Assembly: GCA_036435485.1 (NCBI GenBank)
Contig: CM071597.1
Location: 147,867,647-147,931,646, forward strand
Origin: Saposhnikovia divaricata
Taxonomy: Eukaryota; Streptophyta; Magnoliopsida; Apiales; Apiaceae
Length of the DNA: 64,000 nt
Direction of reading: 5' to 3'
The translations under genes were made by a program, and so were the position numbers. Below, one piece after another: positions 1 to 11,750 of this stretch (position 1 is the first letter of the stretch; each line of letters starts with the position of its first letter). The notes beneath the pieces were generated by a model. It saw only the letters and a program-made list of their open reading frames with translations, did no database searches and was not told where the DNA came from.

Positions 1-1480
1 ATCAATGAGATTCGAGAGCTTTGGGCAAAATTTTTTATTCTAGAATGTCTTTAATCAGGTACGACAATTACTTTTAAATAGCCATTTCTTTTTATGTTTG
101 GTTGCTAACTTGTTCATGTAGTTCCTCTGTGATCTAATAACATATGATGGATATATAGTAGTTTAATGAATTTAGTCCCTCATGAATAGGCTCAGACACA
201 CAGTTTCACAAAAACACAAAATAAAAATGACTATTCTTGTTAGCTAATTGCCAAAAAATGACCATTGTAATTTGCATAGCTTGGCATTACATATAAAAAA
301 GGGTTAGGTTAGAGCTTGGTGCTTAAATATAGTCAGTCCTCATGTGTGAACAGGGACCAAAATTTTCTGTGCAAGATTTTGAGTTGAATATAAGAGATCA
401 ACCATTCATTTATAAACTCCTTTAGGCTTTAGATCAGCATGAAGCCAATACTTTCACTAAAATAGTAGTACTTTTATCTAGCATGATTAATTTGGCTGAT
501 ACAAGAGTACGAGTTTGAATGGATGCCCTCCAGAATCTGAAGCCGAAATATGTTCCCCTATGAATTGTCTTCGCTGTTCAAATTCAGGTGAAAATTTGTT
601 AAAACTGTAAGATCAAGGGGTGATGGGTGTTACATTTGGACTGGACACTGGTTCCGCTGCTACACATCACTTCTAGTGTAGCTTAATGGTTTATGTAAGC
701 ATGTAGGCTTTGTGTGCATCCGTAGTTATACTTCTGCAAATGAGCATTGTAAAATAAAAGACATATTAATATGGAGTTCAACATGTCCGGTGATAAATTA
801 CACGGAGTACTCTGGTTCAGGGGTTATTATTTTTACAGCCATTTACAGATTTCACAATTAACTACACCTAAATTGTTCAAGTTTTTAACTATTGTTCGTA
901 TTATCTTTGTTTTGCAGTAACCTTTCTTGTGTAAAGTATATGTTTATCTCTGAAAAATGTTTTACATACATACTGAATTAGTTTGCAGACGAAGAGAGGT
1001 ATGTTTTTTTGTCCTTCCTAATGATTCAATCCAAACCAATATATTGTGGTCCTTTATTGAAAGTTTCGTGCTGGCCAGGATTTCTTCTATTTTCCTATGT
1101 CAGAACTGTTTGTCGAGTTTGGAAAACCTTGATGCCACATGCATTTCTTGGACTAAGACTGTAAGACTTTGGGTGTCTATTTTGATTTATGTTCCATTTC
1201 TAGTAGAGGCAGGCTGCACTTGCTATAGCCCCGATCTGTATGAAATTTGGTGATCAAGGGAAATGGGTATAATAGCTGCCTGTGAGCATGCACCTTTGTA
1301 ATTAATTAGTACTATAATAGATTAATAGCTGAAGTACTAGAAAGAATTGTACTTTTTATTCCAATTGTAAAATTCTGAACATTAAATATTTTAAATTTAT
1401 TTTAATCAAATTATCAATTAGATTGTGTTCTGATTTTATTGATTTTCAGATTATTTGATGTCCTACTGATGCATGTATGT
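1..1480. other. Unassigned AT-rich DNA at the left edge
   Basis: No conserved coding segment was recognised on either strand. A 98-codon open frame at 957-1253 has no recognisable motif and cysteine-rich, low-complexity content typical of chance frames. Because the next 500 bp are the subterminal region of a CACTA element whose other end is off the window, this stretch is probably the interior of that element, perhaps the 3' untranslated part of an element gene. That is inference from position only. Confidence 0.4.
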
Positions 1481-2002
1481 AGAGCAGGTAGCATTAAAAA
1501 AAAAAAAAAAGGAAAAGGCGACGGTCATATGACAGAACCGATGCTCAAAGTAAAGCAAATAGGTGACGGTCATTTTGGCAGAGCCGACGCTAAAAGTAAA
1601 CGAAAAAGGCGTCGGTCATTAAATAGAAACGACGCTAAAGGCAAAGAGAATAGGCGTCGGCTTTTGAAAGAACCGACGCTATAGGTATATAACATATGCG
1701 TCGGCATTTGACAGAACCGACGCCATTTTGGTGTCCTTATGCGTCGGTTCTAAGGATGACCGACGCCAAAGGCATATACTTTATGCAACGGCATTTGTTC
1801 TAACCGACGCTTTTTCTGCCCTTATGCGTCGGTTGTCAGCCTTTTAGCATCGGTTCTACAACCGACACAAACAAGTTCTAGCGTCGCACGTTTAACCGAC
1901 GCAATAGACCTATACCTTTAGCGTCGCCTTCATATACTACGCCCAATAACCGACGCCTAAAGCCTATTTTGACCGAAGCCTAAAGCCTATTCTGTAGTAG
2001 TG
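1481..2002. mobile_element. CACTA transposon terminus (right end of CACTA-y), cut by the window edge
   Basis: The segment ends in TGTAGTAGTG at 2002, which reads CACTACTACAG from the other strand, the CACTA-superfamily terminus. The preceding 450 bp are packed with short inverted motifs, GCGTCGG and CCGACGC, alternating in both orientations. This is the subterminal repeat architecture that binds the TNPA-type protein in En/Spm elements. The first base after the terminus (2003) is the first base homologous to copy B, where the RPA70-like exon runs uninterrupted (36267). So the element landed in that exon in copy A only. The bases ctt at 2003-2005 would be the 3-bp target duplication; its partner lies off the window. 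Confidence 0.8.
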
Positions 2003-2333
2003 CTTATAGAATATATCTTGCCTTCTTCAAACGTTTTTTCAAACGTACCAATATAGCTTGTCCATATGAAAGCATGCATTCTAACATGCTGTTATTAAAG
2101 AGGTAAACAAATGAAATATCAGAGAATACAACAACATGTTCAGTGGAAAATGTAAATTTGTCATGGGTTTGTATAACCACCTTATCATCGAGCAAAAGCA
2201 TGTTACGGCCTTTGAACTCTTTATCTCCTTTTGAACTGTAGCTATCCCAAATACGAATGACCCTAACCTTAATCGTCCACTCATACTTACTGTCATTTAG
2301 TGAATCCAAGCTATCAAACTTGACATTGCTCAT
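2003..2333 (-). pseudogene. RPA70-like gene, 5' fragment (copy A), interrupted by CACTA-y
   Basis: Minus-strand gene fragment. Exon 1 is 2333-2181 (51 codons, starting MSNVKFDSLDSLND). It encodes the start of an OB fold of the replication protein A large-subunit / DUF223 kind, seen in the stretch KVRVIRIWDS followed by GRNMLLLDDK. Donor is AAG|GTGG. Exon 2 starts at 2088 after AACAG and encodes MHAFIWTSY and the following strand, then is cut at 2003 by the CACTA terminus. The rest of the gene is missing here but present in copy B (36266-35332). RPA70 proteins bind single-stranded DNA in replication and repair. Plant genomes also hold many transposon-borne (Helitron) RPA-like copies, and this short DUF223 form could be one. 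Not functional as it stands. Confidence 0.7.
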
Positions 2334-3110
2334 AATGCTTAACTGCAAAACGAAGATGTAGAATATAAAAAACATAAAACAGATTAAAACTTGATAAGTT
2401 TTCGATGTAATTCACATAATGTATTCTTATATGATACCTATTATGTGATGATGTAAACCAGCGAAGTTTGTGTGTAATTAGGTCTAGGTTTATAGGTCAT
2501 TTATATACGACCTTGGTATATTTAATTTGAGGCAAATACGCAGTAAGATGTGCCACAAATGTTAATCGTGCAATATCAATACAAATCTTTTAAATTAAAC
2601 CTACATTTGTGGGATGGTTATTGATACGACCAACCTGAATTAAACATACACCAATACAACGGTCTTGACTACCAAGTCTCACGAGTTTGTTGCATGGTTA
2701 ATTAAAATCTAATGTTCAAAATCACAATGTTCAGAGAAGAAAAACAGATTCTGAAAACCAACATTTAGAACAACGTTCTTAATTTTGAAATGCTCAGAAG
2801 AAGAAGTTTGTTTAGATAAAATCGTTTGGAAACAAACTACTATAAAATATGGTTTTGAAAGATAAGAAGATAAAAACGTTTAAAAACATTTTTGAGCCCA
2901 TATATATAAATACGATATGTTTTTCTAATTAGAGCCTCACAGAAGTTTAAACCTATTCAAACTCCAAGAAACTCGGACTCCGAGTGATTTGGGACTCTGT
3001 CTCCCAGCTTGCGCGAGAGAATACATCTTGTAATGACAGCTAGCTGAGATACCTATTTTTCTAAGAAATGATATAAGAAATAATCCTGCAAAACAATATT
3101 AGTCCAGTAC
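2334..3110. other. Non-coding flank of the RPA70-like fragment (copy A)
   Basis: This is upstream sequence of the minus-strand RPA70-like gene, nearly identical to 36598-37348 in copy B. A TTTTGCAG just before the start codon in copy A suggests a 5'-UTR intron acceptor; copy B reads TTTTGCAA at the same place. About 20 bp near 2562-2580 are present in A and absent in B. No further coding segment was seen. Confidence 0.5.
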
Positions 3111-3670
3111 ATTAAAATAGTTAAAAAGTCTAATACAAATTTAATGATTTGAAATATGAAAACCTAAAATTTCAAAAGTATGGAATACACTAAAACAAAA
3201 TTTACACATTTTTTGAAAAATAATAGTTTATATATTTTTGAATACTATTAAATTAAATCATTATTAAAATTTAATAAAATTAAGTCGGGACATACATAGG
3301 GGGTGTTTGGGGAGCTTATTTTCCAGAAAATTTGACTTATTTCAAGAAAGAATCCAAGATTTCTTTTTTTTTAAAAAAAAAAACAATTTTTTTACAACTT
3401 ATGGAATCTCAAACTTACATTAAATACATCCATTAAAAAAATTATCAAAATATGAATTTTTTACCCAAAAATAATAAGTCCATAAGGACTTATTTTAAGT
3501 TTTTCCAAACAGCACCATAATATTTTAGGAAAAATTAAGTAAATAGATAAATGAATATATGAAACTAAAACATTTATATAAAATAATTGTAATTAAAATA
3601 TTTAAAGTAACACTCTAATATCAAAAAATAGACAAGAAAAAACCCTAATAAACATTTTTAATAATTTAGG
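3111..3670. repeat. Dispersed ~560-bp repeat R1, first occurrence (copy A)
   Basis: The segment starts with attaaaatagttaaaaagtc and ends with ttaataatttagg. A diverged copy lies at 17130-17520 in the same duplication unit, and both recur in copy B. In its middle (about 3299-3516) is a MITE-like unit beginning GGGGTGTTTGGGGAG and ending TTTTCCAAACAGCACC. These are imperfect inverted ends of the hAT/MITE kind, with an internal complementary pair around ataagtccataaggacttat. I could not find a clean 8-bp target duplication, so the MITE call is tentative. Confidence 0.55.
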
Positions 3671-3878
3671 AAAAAATTTCAAAAAAATAATCTGTTATAA
3701 TACTAACAAATATTAAAATTAAACTTTATCATATTTTAATTTATATAAAATAATGAATGAACTGATAAATAATCAAAAACACTTAATATTTTAAAAATAT
3801 ATAAAATCAAGAATTTATTATACACTAAAATATAACGTTAACTGAAACAATATAAATATGTTAAAGAATATATATATA

Positions 3879-3940
<62 letters not shown>

Positions 3941-6900
3941 CAACTATAATGTTTATTGAAAATTTATAATAATGAAATTAAGTAAACATTAAATTTATAA
4001 TAATTAAATCAAATTAAATTGATATTTAATGTAAAATCAAAAATACTGATAAATTAATAAATTAAGAAAAACATTTATACAAATAATTAATGAGTTTGTG
4101 CATGGCACAACTATAAAGTTAGTATAATAAAAGTAAGTAAAATGGCCAGACCAATGATAAAATGAGTATGTTAGAGGAAATAAGTAGATGCAATTACTTT
4201 TTTTATAATATAATTTTACTAATTTTGGAAACTTTTGAAATATAAATAATTGAGAGACACATCCACAAAGGGAAATTGCTAACGAAATTGTTTGGAGGGA
4301 GAACCTTTTATAAAATTCTACTAGTGTGAAATTAGTTTTATAAAATAACCCTCAAATAGTTTATGAAAACTCACATTACTTATACTTTTCTTTTACTCCA
4401 ATTTCTACTTTAGTCAAATTTTTAATTTATCCTTAAATATTAAAATAATAAAATCCTACTTTAGCTTAAAAGTATTTCATTTTATATTGATTATCACTTT
4501 GTTATTGTAACAATGGCCTTGTTGGTAGTGTATTTACTAATATATGATGGCACAAGCCCTGTCGGTACGGCAGTGGATTTGTGAATATATGATGGCACAT
4601 ATTAATATACATTCCTATCCAAATTTATTTTTAGACTAATTTTAATGCGTGTGTGAACAGTAAAAATATTCAAGGCCCACTTAGCTATAGTTTGGACCCT
4701 AAAAAAATTGAACCATTGTTTGGGCCATAAAATAATTATTTCTTAAAGCTTATATTCTAAAAATCACTTTGTGATGGCCCAGTCCACCTCACTCTAACCT
4801 TACTTATTTATTCCTCTTTGGGGACAAAAAAAGAGGTATGAACCCTAATTTGTGGGCTGATCTTTCCTCTTAACCAATGTTGCCAGTCACCTTGAATAGT
4901 CGGTGTAACCTCTCCAATAGGGTAATTGTTCATCCTTCTTTCATACTATCATCTTGTAATTATAAGTTATGTGTTCTTTTGTGAATGTGTTTCCTTTCAG
5001 TAATTTTTTACATGTATCATCTATGTATTTGAGAGTATATATTTTATGTAAGTAATTCATTACGTTTTCTATGAGTAATTTATTATGTTTTCTGTTAGAT
5101 TCAAACTATTAGTTAATGTTATTCTAGTAAAAGCTTTGTTTTTTAGATGTGGATAGAAGATTATTGAATTATAACTTGTTTAATTGATTTTGACATGTGT
5201 TCAATTTATATGTATATCTAGTATCTACGCAAGTGATAAAACCATGATAATTCCATTAACATATAGCTAAAGATGGATATCACTTAGAACTAAAATAAAA
5301 TATCATGGTACACCAATTGACAATCCAAATTTAAGATTGTATGAAAACGTTGCGTCATTATAATGTTATTATGCAATAATATATAAAAGATATTATATTA
5401 ACAAGGAGCCTATGATATTATATTTTGGTGTTGTGGAAATTTGTGTAATGTTTTAAATTGTATTATCTTTATTTTTAGTGTTGGATTAAATAGGCTAAAT
5501 ACTAAATTAGAGCATGTTATATTTTTCTCAGCAACTCCAAGATATGTGTAAACTCTTTAAACAGTGAAGAAGATGCTCCAAGATGCTCCTGGTAAGAATA
5601 AGGCTATTTGCCATTCTTCTCAATATGTATAAAATAAAAAGTAGGTTATTTGTTTGTATTTGATATTTTTATTTTTATGGGCCATTTATAATGATTAACT
5701 GTTAACTTTATGAGATAGATATAAATTGGAAAATTGCATGAGCTGAGAATTTAGAAAGTTTTATTCCCCTTTTGAGTGTTTTGACTTTCCCCACCCAACA
5801 TTTTTTGATGTTCACTCCTTTTGCATTCAGTAAGAATATACCATATTGTCTACTATGGTGGGCTTTAGTAAATAATGTTCTCATGGTTTCCTAATTACCC
5901 TCCATACTCCTTTTTTTTATTTACACAATTTTCAATTTCCCAAGATAGCTCATACTGATAAATTATTACCTTTAAAATCATAAATCATCATTCTCTAACA
6001 TCTCTCCCCAATCACTCAGAAAGTACGTGCCGTCCACCGATAGAATGCTGGCTGTAAAGTAAAATAGAAGTCATTTTGGGGATTCTATAGAAATTAAACA
6101 AAAAGTCATGTAATTGTTGTCTTGGAAAGACCATCGGCTAAAGTAAAGCTGTGAATTCTATGTTATGTTTGAATGAGTGGCCATGTTTTGGCCCTCATTC
6201 GTACCACCTCTCTCTTATGAAAACAAGTGTTCGGAAAAAATTAGAAGTTTCTTTTTTGTTTTAACAAACATACAAGTTCAGTTTAACAGGTGTACAACTA
6301 TTTAGCATGCGGAATCAGAAGCCAGTATCAAATGTAATAAATTATGCAAAAGTTGGGTTGTCTTTTTTATTTTTGTTTTTTCCGATGGAAATATGGCACG
6401 GTAGCACAAATATGATAGTGAACTTGAGATACCTTTGGTCTTATTTTATAGAACAATGAATTATTTCAAGGTTTGCCTCTTTTATTTAGAACTTTTTTGG
6501 TTCTATTACTGCACTCATTCACGATTACCTAATTAATTAAACTTGTTTTGTCTTTGTTTTATTATATGTGATAGAATTATTTGAAGATTTGCCCTTGCCT
6601 ATTAACACTATTGGGGAATTTGTTTGGTACCATTGCTGCACCTTTATAGGTATACTTAACTTCATAGATATTTATTTTCCCCAGTTCATTTTACTTATGT
6701 AAGAAATCATTTATGCAAGACACTATACTTGGTGCCTAATATGTTTTTCTTTTTTTGTCGAGTGTTGGATATCTTTTAGAAGTATATGATGCCATTATTA
6801 CAGGTTGATGTAATAAATTTTTAAAAGGAATGTTAAAGTCGGAAGATGTATGGTTATGAGTGTGGAGGTTATCATGTTAGCTGTCATCAGGCTTTATTAT

Positions 6901-7064
6901 GCAGAAAATTTTAGTTTTTTTCCCTTTTGGTAGGTACTAGGTAGTGGTCTAAGGAATGGTTTGTCTCTTATACTCTTCTGGGAGCCTTGTGATAACATTT
7001 ACATGCATATACACTTGTTCATCACAAGTACTCAGTTATTATGAAGAACCGAGAGATAAATTAT
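3671..7064. other. AT-rich non-coding DNA (copy A)
   Basis: There is no convincing coding exon. The stretch holds a long (TA)n microsatellite at about 3868-3937 and many TA/AT-rich runs. A few short pieces have exon-like borders (for example 5532-5590, between ttttctcag and gtaagaat, and about 6573-6648, ending in gtatac), but none translates into a recognisable protein. The same sequence, with small changes, is at 37909-41293 in copy B. Confidence 0.45.
3868..3937. repeat. (TA)n microsatellite, copy A
   Basis: About 70 bp of nearly pure TA dinucleotides with one ttta interruption. The allelic position in copy B (38105-38158) is shorter and interrupted elsewhere, so the tract changed length after the two copies separated. 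Confidence 0.9.
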
Positions 7065-7312
7065 CACTACGCCATAGATGGGCATATGTAACGCCTCTCT
7101 GATGTTACAATAGGCCCGAAAAACGTTACATTAGATCTATTGTAACACCAGGAGGCGTTACGTTTACGAGCATTACAATAGATACCCTAATGTAACGCTT
7201 TTCTTCTCTATTGTAACAGTAGCAAAAGTATTACAATGGGCACCTATTGTAACACCAGGGGCCCAATTGTAACACATTTTGAGTGTTACAATAACTCAGT
7301 TCAATTTTTTCA

Positions 7313-7395
7313 GACGTGGCACCATGTGCATACGTGGCATTACGTGGCACCACGTGGCCACGTGGCAACACATGTGGCGCCACGTGGCACACTGT
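7313..7395. promoter_or_regulatory. Cluster of ACGTGGC (G-box-core) motifs in CACTA-3
   Basis: About eight ACGTGGC or CACGTGG motifs occur within roughly 80 bp, including overlapping palindromes such as CCACGTGGCCACGTGG. CACGTG is the plant G-box, bound by bZIP and bHLH factors. The cluster sits inside the left subterminal region, next to the TGTAACAC array. Whether it binds host factors or simply forms part of the element's terminal repeat code cannot be told from sequence. Confidence 0.6.
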
Positions 7396-7863
7396 GTACA
7401 CGTCACCAGCCTCTATTGTAACATTATACTGGGCAATTGTAACACATATTAAGTGTTACATTTGACTTGGTAAATATTTTATAGGGGGCCCACATACCCT
7501 ATTGTAACACCATTTTTATCTGTTGTAACATTATTTTCTATTTATTGTAACACTATATATTAACAAATGTAACACTACAATAAGCAAACGTAACGGTAAA
7601 TTTTTGAAATTTTGAAATGTAGGCTCTGCATTAATAATATTCCCAGCCAACACAACAAGATCCACTACATTAATTCCAAACTACATAATATACTAAAAGC
7701 CATCTCCATACTACTCCAACCAAACCTCCAAACTACGCCAACAAACTCCAAAACAATTCAATCCCAAATTCGATAGTAAAAGTAGATAACATAACCAAAT
7801 AACATAAGCGCATAAGCGCACAAAAGTAATAATGTTTGATAAACCACAAATTTGATAACAGAA

Positions 7864-8327
7864 CTAAGAAGTGGCGCCCCCTGGAGTTTGTGTGATTGGA
7901 GTGCCAGTCTCGTCTTGATCACTTGAGAAGGTTGCACAAAAGTCTCCAATATCAAACTTGAGAGTAGGATTCGCCTCTCCTAATTTCTTCAAGTACCAAG
8001 TCATGTTCTCCTCGACCATAATCTGCAATCATATAAAAGAAATATCAATGTCAAAACTTATAATTGTAAACATACAATTAACAATGCTTTCTATTTGGAA
8101 ACAGACTTCTGACCTTCGGTTTCTCATTTTCAGCAGCAAGCTTGTCCATCAGCCGATGATCAATAACTGGGACTTCCTGTTTGACAAGGGGCTTGTTCTG
8201 TCAACTTTTTGGCAGCCTCGCGTTCTTTAAGCAGCCAGTCTTTAGCTTCCTTAAACTGAAGTTGCACATCTTGCAAAGCAGATTGTAATTTCGAATTTTC
8301 CTGTGTTTTTGCTTCTTCCAAATCAGC
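7864..8327 (-). pseudogene. Chimeric 3' exons in CACTA-3: captured myosin XI coiled-coil exon joined to an element C terminus
   Basis: Exon 8327-8114 (after ctattttag, ending AAG|GTCAG) encodes a heptad-rich segment with QSALQDVQLQFKEAK, LLKEREAAKKLTEQA and, after one frameshift, PVIDHRLMDKLAAENEK. This is the highly characteristic coiled coil that follows the IQ motifs of plant class XI myosins. One extra T in the CAAGCCCCTTGTC stretch breaks the frame; without it the exon would be 213 nt (71 codons). The next exon, 8022-7864, encodes 52 residues and a stop (IMVEENMTWYLKKLGEANPT ... GGATS) and resembles the C-terminal tail of En/Spm-type element proteins rather than myosin. The arrangement is that of a Pack-CACTA gene capture. 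A functional product is unlikely. Confidence 0.75.
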
Positions 8328-9268
8328 CTAAAATAGATAACCAAAATTTGTATATATGTGATAAAAAAAACAATAAAACTAATTAATGGTCACACTACAG
8401 AAATTCTTTATTCTAGAATAATGACAAAAAAACTGCCTGATTCATATTACTTGACATTGTTTTTATATCAGGATGCCTTTCAACGTCACGATAGCAAAAT
8501 TGATTTAAAAACAGATCAGTATGCCCATTAAAAAGATAGAACTTTCTTTATATACACACACATGTATGTTGTAATTCATCTAAAGTGTTATGAAGTTATC
8601 CTCTCAGAAGCAATACATGTCAGGGAAATTGAAGAACCACCTGCATAACAACAACTGCTCAAACTGTGAGTTATGCATGTGTGGAAACTGGAATTCCACC
8701 TAAAACTATGATACAGGTAATTCAAATCACTAATGTTCACACAACTTGAAGGGGCCAACTCACTAATGTTGTACAGAATATATGAATCTTTAGTTTTATT
8801 ATGCCAAAAACTTTAACAATAAAAGACTCTCTCATTGCTAAAAAAAGTTCAAATAACAATCTCAGACCTTTTGTTTCATTTCTACCTGCACATATGAAAG
8901 TAATGAATCTTGCTAGATGTCTCTTCAGATCTCGAAATTCATTTCTAGTGTTGACATCCAAACTACGAAGCAAGCCAAGCAACCTGGCATAGAAAAAACA
9001 AAACTAATCACTGAAGTGAAGAAACATGGACACATAGCTGTGTTCATTCACATTATTTACAGAAGGAATGCGATTGATGTCTCACATACATTTCAGAAAA
9101 GAGTATGTTAAAAGATACATTGGCTTGAAAACTGCACCTACTAATGCAGACACCAAGGAGGATATTTCTCGACTGGATGACGATTTCTTCAGCATCCATT
9201 TTTTCTTAATTCCTTCCAAACCAAACTAGAATAATGGTTCAGAAGAGGTGTTTAAAACAACCATAACG
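8328..9268. other. CACTA-3 interior between captured exons
   Basis: AT-rich, intron-like sequence. Open frames at 8737-8982 (minus) and 8801-9111 (plus) overlap on opposite strands and are mostly chance. One short minus-strand exon-like piece near 8890-8975 is mentioned with the neighbouring exon. Nothing else was recognised. Confidence 0.35.
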
Positions 9269-9471
9269 TTAGTTGCTGGGCTTAGCACCAGCAAGTGAGA
9301 GCGTAGCTCCTCTGGTTGTCTTCACATAATTGGTATATTCACTATAATGCATGGTGAATAATGTACTCTGATAACGAGTAAGTCGGATTTGCTTCCTAAG
9401 TGATTCTGTAATTGCACCATTGTAACCTGCTTTCCTGATCAGTGAGTCAATTGCCTCTAGTGTTGTCCAAC
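9269..9471 (-). pseudogene. Unidentified exon inside CACTA-3
   Basis: Minus-strand open segment from an acceptor (gatttcag) at 9471 to a stop at 9269-9271. It encodes about 66 residues beginning GWTTLEAIDSLIRKAGYNGA and ending in SLAGAKPSN. The acidic/basic balance, absence of low complexity and good acceptor suggest a real exon, probably a second captured host fragment. I do not recognise the family. A further candidate exon lies at about 8890-8975 (frame with LLGLLRSLDVNTRNEFRDL). Copy B lacks the whole element, so there is no paralogue in this window to test conservation. Confidence 0.4.
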
Positions 9472-10985
9472 CTGAAATCATGTTAAAATAACTTAGGAGG
9501 TTAATGTCTCCCATAAGATACTTTAAATACTCACCACCACTCCTGCACTACAAAACAAACAAAGTAGCATGTCGAGAATTATAATGCTATGGTCAAATAT
9601 ATTCCCCTATTTACATAGAGGTTAGTATGGCAATTAATCATATTTTCCTCAACCAGAGATATTATTGCAGTGAAATATTGGTTGATTAAACTTCTCGCCA
9701 TGGACATAAAGCTGTAAAACAGTAATGATGATACGGAATCTGTTACACACAGCTGAAAACAAAGACCCAGAGACAGTTCAAAAGAATCTAACAAAATACC
9801 ACAACGGAAGACATTATTCCAGATACAAAGTTGTATCATAAAACACTAACTTAAAATTAATAGGAAACTGAAGGCTGCATAACAAGATCAAACTTGCACA
9901 AACCACAGACATATTTAAGTTAAATTAGTAGACTAGTTTGGGCACTCTTAACAATGCCTTGGTACACTCTAACATTCTTTACTTTAAACTGAGAATGTAT
10001 ATACTTCATCACAGACTAATCCTGTTTCCTACCACCACTTAGCTGTTATTTAAGATTATTGAACAGTTTACATATTAATGATGCGAGAACATACAGACAT
10101 TAAGTTTGGCAAGCAACAGGCAAGGGTGTAATATACTCATATTTAGGCTAGCTGTTAGTTGTTACCCTGTCTAGCAGAACATTGCAAATTTAACCTGCTT
10201 TATGTGTGGTTACCATAACAAAGATACATAAGAAGGGATTAAACATAAAGGAACGGATTTGCTCAAATTAAAAGATTTGTTCTTAAATAACTAAACAAGT
10301 TAACCATTCACCAAGCTTCTGCAAAGATGAGATGCAATAATTAACTTAACTATCTGAAAGGCATTTATAACAAATTCACAAAGTTATACCTTAGAACATC
10401 ACGATATCAACATGTTTACGAACATTAATATGTCTTTATATACACACACATATTCTAAACTGTGATATGGAATCAGAGCTGAAGCTATAAGGTAGCAGCA
10501 GTAGACAGTAATTTGATTGAGAGAGAAGAGAAATTCCAGTTTAAATAGCTTTCACGAACCCAATTGCATCTGTTCAAGCAACCAGAAAATTAAATAGTAT
10601 TTAAACAATAGGAGGAGCGTACAACTGGAAACAGCATCGAGAGACAATTCAGCTTCACTAAAGTCATCAAATCTTAACCTCTAAAGGGGTTGTCTCTTAA
10701 ATCATCCAAAAACAATAATCCAAATTAGTTTGAATTTTAAACAAATTCAAAATCTAAATAACACACACATACATACCTGAGATTAAATCGCAGTTCAAAA
10801 ATTGGAGATGTAATTAACGCTCATGGCTTTCCCAATATGTGAATTACGGCTTCAATACTTGAAGATGTAATTAACAAATTGATATTGATTAGTGATGCTG
10901 CAGGAAGCTTCTAATTACGACTCAATTAGGATAAATTGAAGAAAATTGAAGATGGAGATAGAATTATGCACACACAAAGAGCGGA
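9472..10985. other. CACTA-3 interior, no recognised gene
   Basis: AT-rich sequence with scattered stops in all frames. The minus-strand frame 9579-9839 has no recognisable motif. The region presumably holds introns and the 5' part of the minus-strand element gene, whose likely 5' end is near the GA-rich tract at 10990-11070. Confidence 0.35.
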
Positions 10986-10989
10986 TATA

Positions 10990-11075
10990 GAGAGCGGGGG
11001 GAGAGACTGAGAGGGGGAGAGAGAGAGGGAGAGGGAGAGAGGGAGAGGGAGAGAGAGAGAGAGAGAAAGAGCTAG
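10990..11075. repeat. GA-rich microsatellite in CACTA-3
   Basis: Purine-only tract of gagagg and gagaga units, reading (CT)n on the minus strand. It lies just upstream of the minus-strand exons, where a pyrimidine-rich 5' UTR or promoter would be expected. The same arrangement of a (GA)n tract upstream of a minus-strand element gene occurs in the 12.3-kb CACTA at 22880-23145. Confidence 0.8.
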
Positions 11076-11750
11076 AAGAGAGAAATGTTTTGTTTAGATA
11101 TGTGTATATTTTGTTTAAGGGGGAAATGAAAACATTTAGTTTTCATTTGGGGGGAAAAAGCCCGCCCCAATTTTCACCTTGGGCAACACAGTTTACTACT
11201 AGTTATATCTTTTGTAATTTAATTGAATTATTAAATTTATTATAATATAAAAATAAAAATAAAAATATATCATATGTATTAATATATAGTATAAATTAAA
11301 AAATTTATCACTTAAACATACATAAATATCATGTTCATGTAAAAAAATATAAAATCGTCGAAGAAATCATTTTACATATAAAATCGTCTACTTTGACCAG
11401 TTTGACCGTTATAAAGCCAAACCAAATGGATTAGGAAATTTTTTTAAAAAATTACCACATCACTAAAATTAAATATATTAATTCTTATATTTTAGTGAGA
11501 GAAACCATCTAAATATATTATATTATTTTCATAACATATTTATTTTATTTAGTACTTATTATTATTATATGAATTTCTAAAATTAATATTTAATCCAAAT
11601 AAGGAGTTCGTTAATTTAAAATCAAAGAGGGTTTTCATTTTCCGGAAATTGGGTTAAAGAGTAATAGATTTATTAATTAAAAGTTATTAAAAAAATAAAT
11701 ATTAGTATTAAAAATTTTAAAAAAATAGTAAAATTCAAAAACTAGTATTA
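11076..11750. other. AT-rich interior of CACTA-3 with one unit of the 177-bp array family
   Basis: Around 11370-11470 there is a single stretch reading gtctactttgaccagtttga followed by ccgttataaagccaaacc and an accacatcactaaaat tail. The same block is tandemly repeated four times with a period of about 177 bp at 33970-34680 in the other CACTA fragment. This links the two elements as relatives. Nothing coding was seen. Confidence 0.6.

Noticed and set aside
957..1253. 98-codon frame with many Cys
   Set aside because: No known motif, no codon or splice support, and no paralogue in the window.
3299..3516. hAT-type MITE with full certainty
   Set aside because: The ends are only imperfect inverted repeats and no 8-bp target duplication was found, so it is kept as a tentative part of repeat R1.
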